NCBI GenBank assembly: GCA_029204225.1
Contig: CM055097.1
Coordinates: 71,207,952-71,271,951, forward strand
Length of the DNA stretch: 64,000 nt
Reading direction: 5' to 3'
Origin: Diphasiastrum complanatum
Taxonomy: Eukaryota; Streptophyta; Lycopodiopsida; Lycopodiales; Lycopodiaceae
The position numbers and the translations under genes were made by a program. The notes below the pieces were generated by a model. That model searched no databases, had not been told where the DNA came from, and saw only the letters and a list, made by a program, of their open reading frames with translations. Below are positions 42,331 through 64,000 of the stretch, in pieces. The stretch's first letter is position 1; the number at the start of each line of letters is the position of its first letter.

Positions 42331-43789
42331 AATTTGCATATACAAAAAGAATCTGAAAAAAAGTGTTGGCGAAAATTTGAAACACTGATCTAGTTGGCGC
42401 CACAAATTAACTTTGGTTTACCATGTTAACCATGGTTTGACAATGCATATACATTAATGGTACATCGATTTTCTCATCTCAACCATTTGTCATATTCATG
42501 TTCAATATTTTTGGGTCTCTTCGGGTAGTGATGAGCTGGAAGGGCAGGCCTCATCAACCAATAGCATTTCCACATGCTGCCCGACGAAACAACAATATAT
42601 TTAAAAAGTTTTTATTTTATTTATATTTGGAAAATTCTACGTTACATAGAACCCCAAAGCTAAGGTTTCGATTGGTCCACATGGCAACGAAAATAAGAAA
42701 AAAAATAAAAAAAGTATTTTTTTCAAAGGCCCTCGTCGAGCTCTAAGTTTTTCTAATGTGTAGAAACTTCGTCGTAATAAGTTGAAGTAGGAGGAACTAA
42801 AGAAGATGAGCTTTCCATTGCTAAATTGTAAAGGAAATACTACAAAGAGAAAATATAAAACAACTACAATTTTGCTTTTAGTTTTCGCACAAGCCAGAAT
42901 AAGTTGACAAGAAACAAAGAAAACTAGAGACTTAATTCTATGCTAAACATAGAAAGCTATGTTCAGCATAGGTTTGAAAAAATGCTGGTATGCTACTTTG
43001 AATAGAATATGATATCCAGGCAACAAAAGAGCAAACAAGAACATTTTAAGGCATAAGCACGAAATGATACTAGACAGGCAACCACATCTTTAAGTAGTCA
43101 AAAGTTAGGGCCCAAAGTGTTACAACTCCCTTAGATCTCCAATTACCTTGAAGGTTGACGCACACCCCATATCAGTGACGATGCACCATATCCACCCATC
43201 CATAGGGTCACAACCAACCCACCCCCATGCACTGGAGCTATCGACAAATCCTCATGCCTAGTCAAGCCTCTTACGATAACTGGCTCTCCCTAGCACACAT
43301 CTCCTGGCCTAGAGATACATCCTTGCTAAATCATGTGCTCTCCATCCACCAACTCTTGGGTAGACGGAGTGAATGAAAAAAGAGAAATCCTACCACTATA
43401 TAGGCATATCCCATCAAGCGCAGTGCTTTCGGCGACACATGATCACCTAGGATGGTGACGTGTGCAACCAAAACATGTCGATAATGCCACACCTGCATTA
43501 TGCCCCTTGCGAGGCCATCATTGAGGGCATACCGTTATGGTACAAAAACTTCCTTCTGTAGGAGAAAACCATGGAATCTAAGCTGTCAATCATCTTTCTT
43601 TTTTCAGGTGTCCTCATCATCTGACTTACCTTTCCAACAAATCAGATGTTCAGAAATCAAACGATTTCTCAGTTGATGACATTGCCTATCCATGATTCTA
43701 TCAGGTTCATGGGATACAAAAGCAGTCAAATCCTCCAATAGCACTAGATCATCTGTTGGAATTAGGCTATCTTTTCCACCAAGCTGTTA
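42331..43789. other. No gene recognised
   Basis: No coding motif on either strand. It lies between gene 3 and a gypsy integrase relic. Confidence 0.45.
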
Positions 43790-44090
43790 CTTTTAATGAC
43801 TAACATGGAATACAAGATGAATCTTAGTTCCAACAGGGAGTTCTAATCGATACGCATTCCTACCAATTTTGTTAACAACCTTGAAAGGACCGCTATAACG
43901 TGGAGATAACTTCAGACATTTCCTCGTTTGAAGTGTCTTAGAGTCCTTGGGGATTCTAAGATACACCCAATCATCAATCTCAAATTCTTCGTTTAGCATA
44001 AAATTGAGCCAATCTAATACTTTCCCTAGCCACCTGGAACATTTTCTGCATTTAATGCAAGAAATTAGTTGCAGCTTGTACTTGAGACCC
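43790..44090 (-). pseudogene. Ty3/gypsy integrase C-terminal relic
   Basis: The minus strand reads QMFQVARESIRLAQFYAK-like sequence (~44070-44010, KMFQVARESIRLAQFY) and, after a frame change, EIDDWVYLRIPKDSKTLQTR, CLKLSPRYSGPFKVVNKIGR and AYRLELPVG...VFHVSH (43999-43793). This is the GPY/F-type C-terminus that precedes a chromodomain or the end of gypsy integrase. No chromodomain is seen after it. Confidence 0.85.
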
Positions 44091-44149
44091 TTGATGTTAC
44101 ATACCTATGTAACTAGCAGTACTTCAATGACCCCTATATGTCCATTTAG

Positions 44150-45180
44150 TGTTGGGGACTAAATGGCAAGTTACCCTTGGATAAGAGATACCCTTAGGAT
44201 TAAAGGTAGGTGCCTTTGGATAAGAGCAGACAAGTGACTATACCTTGGTCGGAGGTATGGAATCAAGTTACCCTTGGATAAGGAGTACCCTTAGGATTAA
44301 GAGTATGTGCCTTTAGATTAAGGTACTGGTGTCTTTGGATAAGGGCAGGTAGGTGTCTATGCCTTGGTCGGAGGTATGGAACCTAGTGAAGTGTTAGAAA
44401 GTCATTACCATGGGTGTTTTGGCTATTTTTCTAAACCTTGGGCCTCAACCTTGAACCATATCACTTTATTGGTCTTGGACCAAAGTATACAAGCACAATT
44501 TGGGCAATGGGACCTAGTAGGAGGACGCACTTCCAAGGTGTCCATTGAGTTCCCAACTTCCACAAGAAAGGCATTCAAAGAGTTGTAGGTTCTGGAAGAA
44601 GTCTCTTGACCTTCCATAAGCCTATGAAAGTTCTTTAACTCCCCTGGGCCTCTGTGCATGGAACTCCATAGTGTATTGGAGGGTGCCATTTGCCATCTAT
44701 ATGAGGGGAGGAGGGTGCCCATAGGGAGGGAGAGAGATCTCTTTTGTTTGCTATGCTTATGCTCTAGTGTGGCTACTAGTGTATAGAGTGTTTTCTTGTG
44801 TGTAGTATGCTTAGGGTTTGGATCTTGCTTATGGCATGAGACATAAGTAGGGTTTGGATCTTGAGTATGCTATGGTTTGAGGTGGTATGCTTGTGATTAG
44901 TTATTGGTTAGCAGTGGGGTGCTAGATTAGCCAAGTTGTAGGATTGCATGTGCTAGCTAGCCATGGTTGGGTGGTGAATACTTGAGACCACTTGTTATCT
45001 ACCTTTGTCATTAAGATTAGGGACAAGGTGGAGGAGAGATCCATGGAGGCTTGAAGATCCTTATTTGCAGGTGGAGGCATCATAGCTTGGAGTTGGGAAG
45101 CATCTTGGAGCTTGCAGGTTACTTGGAGGACCTTTGAAGGCACCACTTTGGATTAGGAGGACTTCCTGACTTCATTTGTA
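44150..45180 (+). repeat. 5' LTR of a gypsy relic (element E), with internal tandem duplication
   Basis: Starts TGTTGGGGACTAAATGG and ends shortly before a tRNA-iMet primer site at 45185. Contains a ~97-bp tandem duplication (44168 and 44265, AAGTTACCCTTGGATAA). No 3' LTR was found in the window, so the element is truncated. The exact 3' edge of the LTR is uncertain by several bases. Confidence 0.7.
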
Positions 45181-45184
45181 AAAG

Positions 45185-45196
45185 TGGTATCAGAGC
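45185..45196 (+). other. Element E primer-binding site (tRNA-iMet)
   Basis: TGGTATCAGAGC, perfect match to the standard site, followed by TAGACAAATGATGA. Confidence 0.88.
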
Positions 45197-46269
45197 TAGA
45201 CAAATGATGATAATTTTTCTGACCTTCTTCAAGTTCTATAAAGACCACGAACTAATTTTTTTTGAAAAAGATTATTTGCTTTTCTAGTAATAGGAAGCTT
45301 GTAGTTGAAGTACCCAATGAATTTAGTTCTTTTGATAAAGAGTAGTGACGCTTATAGAATTATTTAAAGGCTAATTTTTTATTATGTTAGAGAAGTTTTA
45401 AAGTGGGCTTTTGGTTTTAACTTTTTTTGAAAAAAGATTTGTGAAATGGTTAGAGGAAGTCTTCCTCTACATTCACAATTTTTTTTTTGCAAAAAGATTG
45501 ATTCTAGCTATGTGTTTTGATCAAAACTAGTGTTTTTTTTTTTTTTTTTTTTGCATAAATGAAGTGTTTAAACTTTTAATTTTCATTTTAAAGTTATGTT
45601 TTTTAGACCTGTAAATCTGAAAAGTAAAGTTTTAATAAAAACTTCAGTTACACCTTTCTACCTAGTAGTTTCATGAAAATAGCAATGTAGGAAGGAAAAG
45701 GTAGTGTAACTTTATGCATAAAAAAAGTTTTGAAGTTCTGTTTTCTGTCATTTCGAAGTTCTGATTTTCGGACTTGTAAACCTGAAAACAGATCTGAAAA
45801 GTGAAGTTTTCATAGAACTTCATTAGTTTTCCATTTCTAGTCACTAGTTTCATGGATTTGAAGAACTAGGAAAGTGAGAAATCCCGTGAAAATTTGTGTT
45901 GAATTTGAAATGACAAATGGAAATGGAATTGGAATGGGAAATCTATGTAAACATTAGTTTGAAGTAGGCAATTGAAGTTTACATAAAGATTAGTTTTGAT
46001 TTTTGCTTTGGATTGAGGCAAAAGTAGGAAATTGCTTGGTGTAGTTTTCTCTTAAGCTTGGATTGAGCTTGCAAAAAGTTGGCTTGGATTGAGCTTACAA
46101 ACAATAAGTATTGAATGACTAGAAGTAAATGCTTTTATTTGCATTGGATTATGTAAGAATTGAAACATTTATATCATTCTAATAAAAATTACATATTGTT
46201 GTATTTGCATAATAGGAAAACACACAAGCAACTCCTCTATCTCGAAGTAATGAGATGGATGTATGTTTT
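45197..46269. other. Element E internal region, gag not recognisable
   Basis: T/A-rich with a long T run at 45533-45553 and repeated GAAGTTTT-like words. A gag gene is expected here but no gag or zinc-knuckle motif could be read. Confidence 0.45.
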
Positions 46270-47114
46270 CTTAATTCTTTAGTTTTTGGACCTAATGACC
46301 TTATTTGCATTAAAAGTTAAACATCAAGTTGTTAATGTCCTTTTTGACACAGGATCCACTCATAACTTTATTAATGTAAATTTGGTGCAGATGCTAAACC
46401 TTCCTACCCGAAAAAGTGAAAAAATACCGTGTGACAATGGCATCGGGAAGCAATTCCGAGTTTATGGATTGTGTTGTTCATGATGTAGAGTTACACATGT
46501 AGGATTACACTGAAAAACTAGAATTCCATGTTGTTGCATTAGCTAATGTAGATACTGTTCTCAGGCAACAATGGCATTTTGATAAGAATAAGTCATTGAG
46601 GATTGATGTTGTTGAAAAATCTTTATCTTTTATGCATGAGAATTCTTTGATTAAGATCAAGGCTAGTTTAAGTGTTAACACAAAAAATGTTAATCCTTAT
46701 TTTAAACATGAACTTAATTCAATAATGAAGAATTCATAATGATTTCATTTGTTACAATGATAAAAAACTTAACATAAATGCCATGAATATACCCAGTGAA
46801 AACACTACAGAAAGAGTTTGAAACCTATAATGAACTTAGGCAGGAATTCAATGATGTTTCTTTAGACCTTCTTGTCGGATGAGTGCATCGGAAGAGGCTG
46901 AGGTAAGTAGGAATTTACATGATTACCTAAAGAAGGGGTGGGTACAACCTAGTAAGTCTCCTTGGGCATCATCAGTGGTTTTGGTTGCCAAGAAAGATGG
47001 GACTATAAGGTTTTGCATCGATTGTAAGAAATTGAACAAGGTAACCATTAAGAATAGATATCCACTACCGCGGTGGCAATTTGTTTTTGCTAAAACTTAT
47101 TGTCTAAATAAGTA
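46270..47114 (+). pseudogene. Element E protease and RT N-terminus
   Basis: The plus strand from ~46286 reads ALKVKHQVVNVLFDTGSTHN, FINVNLVQMLNL: an RVP_2-type aspartic protease with D-T-G-S. After a frame change come FHVVALANVDTVLRQQWHFD and an RT start at 46879: [65 protein letters not shown]. Similarity ends at ~47075 before the RT catalytic aspartates, so the element is truncated. Confidence 0.85.
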
Positions 47115-48120
47115 AATTTAAGATCTTGCAAAATGTTTATTCGAGATTTTGACAATTGCAAAACAGAGATGATTCTTTAAATGGATTATTTGACTTGCCA
47201 CTCACTTTTCCCTTAGAATCTTTGATTTGTCGAAATTCTAATTAACACTAGGAAAAACAAATCCAAATTTTCAGATATAGTTTTCTAAATTAATTCTCAA
47301 CTGTATTCTCAACTTGCTATCACTTATACTTCCAGAATTGAAAGTAGATTAACAAGACCAATCGGTCAACCAATTAACTACCCCTCATGCTTCATCTATT
47401 TTCTCCCTTCCAAATCAAACTGAAAGCCCCAAATTTGTACTAGAAGAAAGTTCAATTTGATATTAGTAGCACTTTAACTACTAATCAACCAGACACTTTG
47501 GATTGTTCAGTAATTAGATGTCGCACTCAATTACTGGCCAATCTCCTTATGGATCAGCATAGAAATGCTCCCATATAACAAGAAATGCTCCCGTAAATGA
47601 CAGATTCTAAAATCTTCAACTAAAAAGTGAAAGATATTGTGACCTTACAAAACTAACTGATTTTAACTCAATAAAGTCATTCATTTTTTTAAGCAATTTA
47701 TGTTTGATCAATAACCAACAAATTTTGAACATATCCAAAACATCCATGATTACTTCAAATTTTATGTAAACTGGGATTTTCAAATTCCATTCAATATGGA
47801 CCTAAACTGTGAAAATTGATCAAAAGCATCGACTTGGCAGTTTCACAGTTATCATCACATACCGAAAGGATTCCAATCCGGCATGCATCAGACATGACAT
47901 GCAGTGATTTCTAAAAAGCTCAATAAATTGCCTAGTAACTGGAAAATCAGCTTTTTGAACTACAATTGCCAAAAACAACTTCATGCAAGAAATTCCTCTA
48001 ATCAACCTACTGAACATCCATGCAACATGCATCCAAGCATGTATACAGGTCAATCCATACATTTTCATCAATAGAAAAGCACTAAACTGAGTTGCATGCA
48101 TGCATGCATCGGAACATTCT
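47115..48120. other. No gene recognised
   Basis: AT-rich. Short overlapping ATGCATGCATGC palindromic runs near 48093-48110 only. Confidence 0.45.
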
Positions 48121-48640
48121 ACCTGCATGTCTGTCTATTCCGCTCGCTCTCCTCTATAGCATGCTTGCCTGCTCCCCTCGCTCCCTGCTCTCCCTGCTCC
48201 TCTCTCTCCTCCGCTCCCTCGCCTGCTGCTCACCCGTCCCCCTTCACTCTCGTTCTCTCCTCACTCGCTCCACCTCTCTTCCCTGCTCCGCTCCCCCATT
48301 CACCTCCCTCGCTGCTCGCTCCCCCCTTCTCTCTCACTCAGTCCTCCGATCCCCTCTGGAGAATCTCGTTCCCTTTCTTCCCTCCTCCTCACTGTCCTCA
48401 CCCGCTCCCTTCCTCCCTTCCCCTGCTCCTCCGCTCATTTCCCTGCTCGCTCCTCCCTTCCGTTTCCTCCTTCTGCTCCTCCGCCCCCTTCCTCACTTGC
48501 TGCCTACCTGCTCCGATCTCTTTCTTCCCTCGCCTGCCTGCTCCGCTCCCTCTCTTCTCTCACTATCGCACTCCAGGGAACTGGCATCCCAAACTGTGCT
48601 CTCCATTCTCCTGCGTATACCATTCCTTCTCTTATCCTCA
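48121..48640. repeat. CT-rich low-complexity tract
   Basis: CTCCCTGCTCC/CTCGCTCC-like imperfect repeats. Two overlapping Ser/Pro/Leu-rich open frames of about 190-200 codons exist only because of composition. Confidence 0.85.
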
Positions 48641-48779
48641 CCTCTTAATTTTTTTATAATTTTAGTTATTTTTCTTCTCTTTTTACGTTATCTTTGAGGC
48701 ATTTTTCAGAGTTGTGTTTTTCATTTCATTTTTTATCTGCTATGTTTTTTAAACCTTAACTTTTGACGATTTAGTTACC

Positions 48780-49060
48780 CTCGCTGTTTTTTTACCATAG
48801 TCTCTTCGTAAAAAAAAACAAACAAACAAACAAACAACAAACTTTTGTAAAGGCCTCTGAAGTTCCATCTTAGTCTCACTAAGACAAGGACACAGAGAAA
48901 TCTGCAAGGGTTTATTGTCAAAAAAGAAAAAAACAAACAAACTTTTGTAGAGGCCTATGAAGTTCCATCTCGTTGAGACCAAGATACAGAGGAATTTGCA
49001 AAGGTTTATTTTTTCTGAAATAAAAAATAAAAAGAATAAAAAATAAATAAAAAATAAAAC
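48780..49060. repeat. A-rich tract with ~105-bp tandem duplication
   Basis: ACAAACTTTTGTA(A/G)AGGCCT and GAAGTTCCATCT occur twice (~48837 and ~48940), separated by (AAAC)n and followed by an A/T-rich AATAAAAAATAAA run near 49020-49060. Confidence 0.75.
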
Positions 49061-49790
49061 AATAATATACGAACTGGGCCATTAGCCTCGTTGGGAAGCG
49101 ACCCTATCTCTAATAGCTCCTCCCACGACTGTCGAAATCCCTTTTCTATGAATAAATATATTATAATAATTTTAGCCCAAGCCTCTTTGGTGAGTGACTG
49201 CGTCTTCCTTTGATCGTGACATGGATCAGAATGGTTGACAATATTGAAATAGCTTCTGGGTGTCGGGTTGAAATAAATGCCACATCAAATTTGATTTCGG
49301 GTCGATACAGCCCCTGGGTTGAGAATGATATAGGAGTTGGGTCGGAATCGATGTCTGGTTGAAATAAATAGTTTCAAAACTAATTTGATCCATTTGATCT
49401 AGGCTAGGATCGAAATCCATTTCGATACTTAGGAGTCAACAACAGACTTCGATCCTTCTATGTGTATCTTTTTTATTTTTTGATTTTTATGAGTATTTAC
49501 AACTTCAGGATGCTCATAAAAAGTGAGTTTCCACTTGAGCTTTGAAATCCAGTACTCTCCCTTAATGTGAATCCTAAATTTTTTTGATCTTTAGAATTAA
49601 AATATTACTAAATCTGATGTGGTTGACTTTCGGTAGTGCTTTGGTGAAGTAATCTGCAAGAATGATAATTTTTTTTGTAGAAACTACTTGGAATTCTACT
49701 GCCAAGAAAAAAAAAAAGAAAGTGAAGAGATGTTACCAGAGTGCTACAAAAAGCAATGCCACCTTCACCTTTTGATTGATGCAAGTACTA

Positions 49791-50260
49791 GCTATGATAC
49801 CATTGTGAAGATCACCTTCTTAATATCTAGTAGATCCTACGACAAAGCACCAAAGGGATAGATTTTGGAGCCAACGACCCAACCAACTAGAAACTAAAGA
49901 TCACACCACAATAGCTTCATCCTTGAGCCACGATGAATGAATACAAGTGAAGAGGATTTTGTTCTAGAAGAGTATAAGAACGAGTTCTTATAGGTACTTA
50001 TGGCCTACAAGATGCTTGTATATGCCACACAAACCCTAATACACTGCTAAACTCATTTGAATGTATTGTGGATATCCGTCGCCGTGTATATAACCATGAA
50101 ACACCATGCCTTGCTCCACATTTGCATGTCATAATTGGAGTGCCTAGGCCCTCTCAAGGTTATTAATTACATATCTGGCCTTAAATGGAATGTTAAGTCA
50201 TAACCAGTAAAATCAAACGTTGAGTGCCGAATATCCACATCAAGGATTCTTTCATATATT
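49791..50260 (-). repeat. Decayed LTR with primer-site remnant, related to Copia B
   Basis: GCTATGATACCA (49791-49802) resembles the complement of the tRNA-iMet primer site and is followed by TTGTGAAGATCACC, similar to the TGTAAAGACCAC start of the B LTR. Further on, ATTGGAGTGCCTAGGCCCTC and CTCAAGGTTATTAATTA match the B LTR (30710-30750) with substitutions. Confidence 0.6.
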
Positions 50261-52016
50261 CAATACTAGGCGTGGACATACCAATGTTCCTTCTGGAAGC
50301 TCATTCTTGTTATTCGACTCTTTGGTGAGAGTTCAGAGTGTGCTCTTCTGGGTTCATTAGAAGAGAAGACTCTTCTTAGCACATAGGTGATTGTGTTGTC
50401 CCCACAATCTATGGTTGGGTGGTTGCGTGTTGTAGACTTTCTTGTTCTATTGATCATTGCAAATTAGAACATGGGGGTTATCACGTGATAGCTACCATAA
50501 AAGGAAAAATTCAAAAGTATTGAGAAGCCATGTTTTTCACCACACGATCAAAATTCAGTATCTTTGCCTTTCTATAAAACTACACCCACTCCCACCCTCA
50601 CACCTCCAAGTTCATAAAAATTTATCAAAATTTGAGAGAAAGTATTATAATCTTTACAAATGTTATAAAAATTAGTTCTGTAAAAAGTATTTAATGTTTT
50701 TATGAACTTTCAACAACCTGCCACTTAGTTTTGTCGTTGTATATAAACTATTTCTCCTTTCAAGTTAGATGAAAAGTAGTCAATTATCTTGTGATACTAT
50801 CGTAAAGCCAAATCCTATGTAAATTTTTACTTTCAATTTATTTCTACTTATACATGGCAATGAGAGCAGTGAAGCACTTGTTTCCTTTTACAGAATTCTC
50901 ATTTTTAGCCAACTCTACTAATTAGATCGATCTCCGTACAATCAATGTGTACACATACAGATGATCTTGTGACCTCAAGCCAAGCACAAGATTTCAATCA
51001 GATAACAATGTAAGTTCTTAAGTTTGGATTAGCATTTAACCTACTGTTATGCAGAATTTGTTGTAGCATGTTTGTACTTGTTGATTGTAACATGGCACTG
51101 ATGACATTGAAATATCTATCTTTCATTCCCTGGGTATATGTTCAAAATATGTAACAAATACTCGAAGTGCATGAACAGGAATTGTGGATATCATTATGCA
51201 CAGTATATGAACTGAATTGAACTACTTTGAGGCTGCATAGATCTCCTAGGAATATAACAAGATAATAGTATAGTAATGGCTACTATATAGCTTGGCAGCA
51301 CTGGTCACAAAGTGGGATATACAATAAATTGTTCAACAATACATATTATGAGAAACAAGCAGCTGTTGAAGCAACATTGTAATCATATGACGACATTGCA
51401 TGTGCCTTCAACTTTATGATCCCAGTAATATTACATTATAGTAATAGATAATGGTCAGAAACGGGAGTGTCAGGGTGTGCAGGTGTAACAATCCATCAGC
51501 AAAAGAGACTGCAAAGGAATATAGGACTTCTAACAAATATTTACTTCTTACCAAATCCCGTGAATCTTACTGTAAGCACGAGAATGATGCTATCTGCACA
51601 CCAATGTCCATGCATATGATGAGTTATGAACTTTGCCTCTTATTGAAAAATTCCAAAACACTCGGCAGTATGCAGTCTTTAACAAAAAGGAGATGCAGTA
51701 GAAAGCAAAGCTTTATTCAAGATACCAAGCATGCCCAAATAGCAATTTTGAAAGTAAACAGAGATTTCAAAGTGAAGAAACTTCTCAATTACAGCCAATC
51801 CTAAATCCGTTGCAATCTTTGCAAATTAATGTCAAATGATTCCAAAAACACAAGGAACTGGCTTTAAAATGTCTGTACAGTTTTAACATGCACTTCCATG
51901 GGTCAATTGCCACTTTTTTGATATATCAGCTGCTATTTTACACCATTTTGTTATCATACAATTTATGGAAATCTCACTACCAGTGTGGACTTTAAAATGA
52001 AGTACGCTAGAGAGCT
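50261..52016. other. Downstream flank of the FtsH gene; no gene recognised
   Basis: The part next to 52016 would hold the FtsH 3' UTR (minus strand). No clear poly(A) signal can be assigned. The open frame 51451-51804 on the plus strand has no known domain. Confidence 0.4.
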
Positions 52017-61960
<9,944 letters not shown>

Positions 61961-62734
61961 GGGTGTCTTCATAAGAAATTCGATGATTTTTTATCTTCCT
62001 TGTGTAGGTTTTGCAACGAAGCTCCCAGGACGTGATGCCTCACCTTTATCTATCATTTCATCAATGAGTTTTTACCACTTTACAATGCACTCAAGCACTT
62101 ACAATATTTCGATGTGCCGTAATTGCAGGAATGGTTGTTTCACAACTTCATGCACTACCTAAACTTCCAACTATTTTAGCTAGCGACTTACATCAAGCAG
62201 TAGGTTTTCTTTTTATAACTACTTTTTGAGATTGTTGATTTGTTATAGTTGATGTACAGTATCTCAATTCACCTTATGGCCTTTACAATTTCTACATGCA
62301 TACCTTTGTACTCTGATGGGTTTCCCCGTCTTCTATTAACAAAAACAAAAAGTTTCTGTTTATTTGAAACAACCAAATCTTATTAAGAAAATACCTTATT
62401 CCAATCAATGCATAAATTGGATAAACATGATCTACCAAGAGTAGACCATGGAATGGGGAAATCTAGGAGATCACATATATTGTGATATTGGGTTATCACA
62501 ATATAAATGGTGGTCTTCAAAACTTTTTTTGGATTCATGAATCTTCTTTTATGATTGATGTTATTCTTTAGAGATTTTGATGGTAGATTGGGAACTTACC
62601 TAATTTGCGTCTTGACCGTCTATGACTGATCCGACAACGGCTTTCTATTGCAAGAGATTCTTAAACTGGTTAATATGATTCTATTGCAAAAGATTCTTAA
62701 ACTGGTTAATATGATTCTAAAGAGAATCATTGTT
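61961..62734. other. No gene recognised; short hairpin and tandem duplication
   Basis: Contains a 12-bp inverted repeat (arms 62476-62487 and 62494-62505) and a two-copy 36-bp tandem duplication (62644-62715, one mismatch). Otherwise unassigned. Confidence 0.5.
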
Positions 62735-63082
62735 CGACATCTTGAGTGTGAAGAATTATCTTCGAATATGCAACTTGGTAGTTACGTCTCTCACATCATA
62801 TAGTGAGCTCAGGATGTCCCAAACTTCTTTTGAAGTTTTGGCTTCAGCTACGTGGCCAATATGAGTATCTGATATATTGAGGATAATAAGCGTGAAAGCT
62901 TTACCATCCTTCGATTTTCATTTTGAGTCTTCTGTGTTGTCTTCAGGCTTTACTTCGATACCTGTAACAACATCTCACAACTTGTTGGTGATTAGCAAGA
63001 TCTTCATCTTAAATTTCCATAAATGATAATTGGATCCATTCAGCTTGTTTGCGATAAGACCGACTTTACTTTGAGAATTCAT
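62735..63082 (-). pseudogene. Ty1/copia gag relic
   Basis: The minus strand from ATG 63082 reads MNSQSKVGLIANKLNGSNYH, LWKFKMKILLITNKL, then one stop, DVVTGIEVKPED and, after a second stop, GHVAEAKTSKEVWDILSSLY. This is the standard copia gag start (NGSNYxxWKxKM, AKxxKEVWDxL). The frame is otherwise kept to ~62735. Confidence 0.85.
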
Positions 63083-63135
63083 CTGGAACTTTAGTCTGAT
63101 GACGTTAAGAGAGATACTGTGCTGTGGAAATCAAT

Positions 63136-63147
63136 TCTCTGATACCA
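63136..63147 (-). other. Primer-binding site of the copia relic
   Basis: The minus strand reads TGGTATCAGAGA, matching the tRNA-iMet site at 11 of 12 positions, 54 bp upstream of the gag ATG. The 5' LTR should begin at about 63148. Confidence 0.75.
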
Positions 63148-64000
63148 AAACAAATGGATTCAAACTGAAGAATAATTTGATATCCAAAAAATTTCAAGTA
63201 TAAGAGCTTGCGCTCTATTAACTAACTTGGAGATCATTAGTACTACAATGATTACGTAGCCAAACATTAAAGCATTGAATTATATAACAAATAATCAGTC
63301 GCAAAGAACTATAGAAACGCATACATTCTGAGACGAACCTGAATGCAATAAAAAAATAATATTGATTCAGTATGAAAAATGAAACAGCTGTAAATGAGTA
63401 CAAAATGTTGTAGGAAAAAATAGTAATTATTCTTCCACGGAGAACACGATATTAGTTTGAATAAATCAAACTAATATCAGTGTCTTCAATCGTGATTGTA
63501 TCTGATTGTTAGGGCCTATTTTGACGGGGGGTTGGTCCAGCCAAAACGTCCTAAAAGGGTCAAGGGGCCCCACCTCTAATGGCGGTTCGGCCCTATGTGA
63601 GCAATAGAGGATTTTCCACTTCCAACCCTGATGGCCTTCTCTATTGCCCCGTGCTCCCCAACTGATGAAGGTTTTCCAGACTCTCAGAGATACGGTTGCA
63701 AGGAGGGGGTGCTGTCAATTTTGGTGCAATGATTCACTAGCTTTCTAGGGTTATGGTTCCATAAAACTTCTGATCACTAATTCGTATTAGGATCTTGCTA
63801 ATGTCTCTTTCCCCATTGAATTCGGCTTACAGTTAGTAAAAATCTTACATGATAGGCTTGAAACCGATTTATCGCCTATGATGTGCTCGTGGGGTGCAAG
63901 TTATACACATCGCTTTGTTTGATAAGCGGTGGTATTTTCGCCGACCGTCGGGTCTAGGTATTTTGCTAGACAATACCGATGGCGGGTGTGACTAGTGTGA
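63148..64000. other. Probable LTR remnant and unassigned sequence
   Basis: Begins at the expected LTR position of the copia relic. A perfect 13-bp inverted repeat with a 5-base loop lies at 63448-63478 (GATATTAGTTTGA / TCAAACTAATATC). From ~63510 to the end GC content rises, but no gene is recognised. Confidence 0.4.

Noticed and set aside
18080-42400. Integrated large DNA virus or Polinton, suggested by an Ulp1-like protease and several novel genes
   Set aside because: No DNA polymerase B, packaging ATPase, capsid or retroviral-type integrase linked to these genes was found; Ulp1 domains are also common cargo of plant transposons.
48092-48697. Two overlapping open frames of ~190-200 codons, Ser/Pro/Leu-rich
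   Set aside because: They lie in a CT-rich low-complexity tract where stop codons are rare in all plus frames; no domain and no conserved frame.
51451-51804. 117-codon plus-strand open frame downstream of FtsH
   Set aside because: No domain, biased composition, no supporting context.

Overview
The window is nuclear DNA of a land plant. Two host genes support this: a four-exon gene for the thylakoid metalloprotease FtsH2/FtsH8 (VAR2 type) on the minus strand at 52017-61592, and the first two exons of a glycerophosphocholine acyltransferase (GPC1/DUF2838)-like gene on the minus strand at 6173-7284. Canonical GT-AG introns, long introns, abundant LTR retrotransposons and GA/CT microsatellites fit a repeat-rich vascular plant. 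The sequence alone does not say which lineage.

Layout. 1-5.4 kb: decayed Ty3/gypsy gag and gag-pol relics, microsatellites and a CT-rich tract. 6.2-7.3 kb: the GPC1-like 5' exons, with no downstream exons recognised. 9.7-31.4 kb: a stack of nested retrotransposons, all on the minus strand. Copia 'A' (coding remains 10140-11967, gag N-terminus 30837-31015) is split by Copia 'B' (LTRs 11968-17614 and 30375-30836). The 3' LTR of B is itself split by a complete 5.2-kb Ty3/gypsy element 'C' (12104-17310, AGGAG target duplication). 31.97-37.94 kb: a young, nearly intact Ty1/copia element 'D' with a 1320-codon polyprotein.

The unusual material flanks these elements in two inverted arms, 18.1-22.9 kb and 37.9-42.4 kb. 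The arms share a related gypsy gag and a 0.8-kb block holding the last exon of an Ulp1-like gene and the last exon of a convergent gene. One arm carries Ulp1/C48-like protease exons, a divergent promoter with five CACGTG boxes, about ten copies of a CpG-rich ATATCG..TTCAAGCGCGC motif, and a multi-exon gene of unknown family ('gene 2'). The other arm carries a spliced candidate DDE transposase ('T') with D, CxxC, LH and E landmarks, running convergently to another unknown multi-exon gene ('gene 3'). This looks like the remains of a multi-gene DNA transposon that I cannot assign to a named superfamily. It is the best candidate here for something undescribed.

43.8-50.3 kb: more gypsy relics (integrase C-terminus; an LTR with PBS, protease and RT fragments), CT-rich sequence and a relic of a B-like LTR. 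52-61.6 kb: FtsH2/8. 62.7-63.15 kb: a copia gag relic with a primer-binding site.
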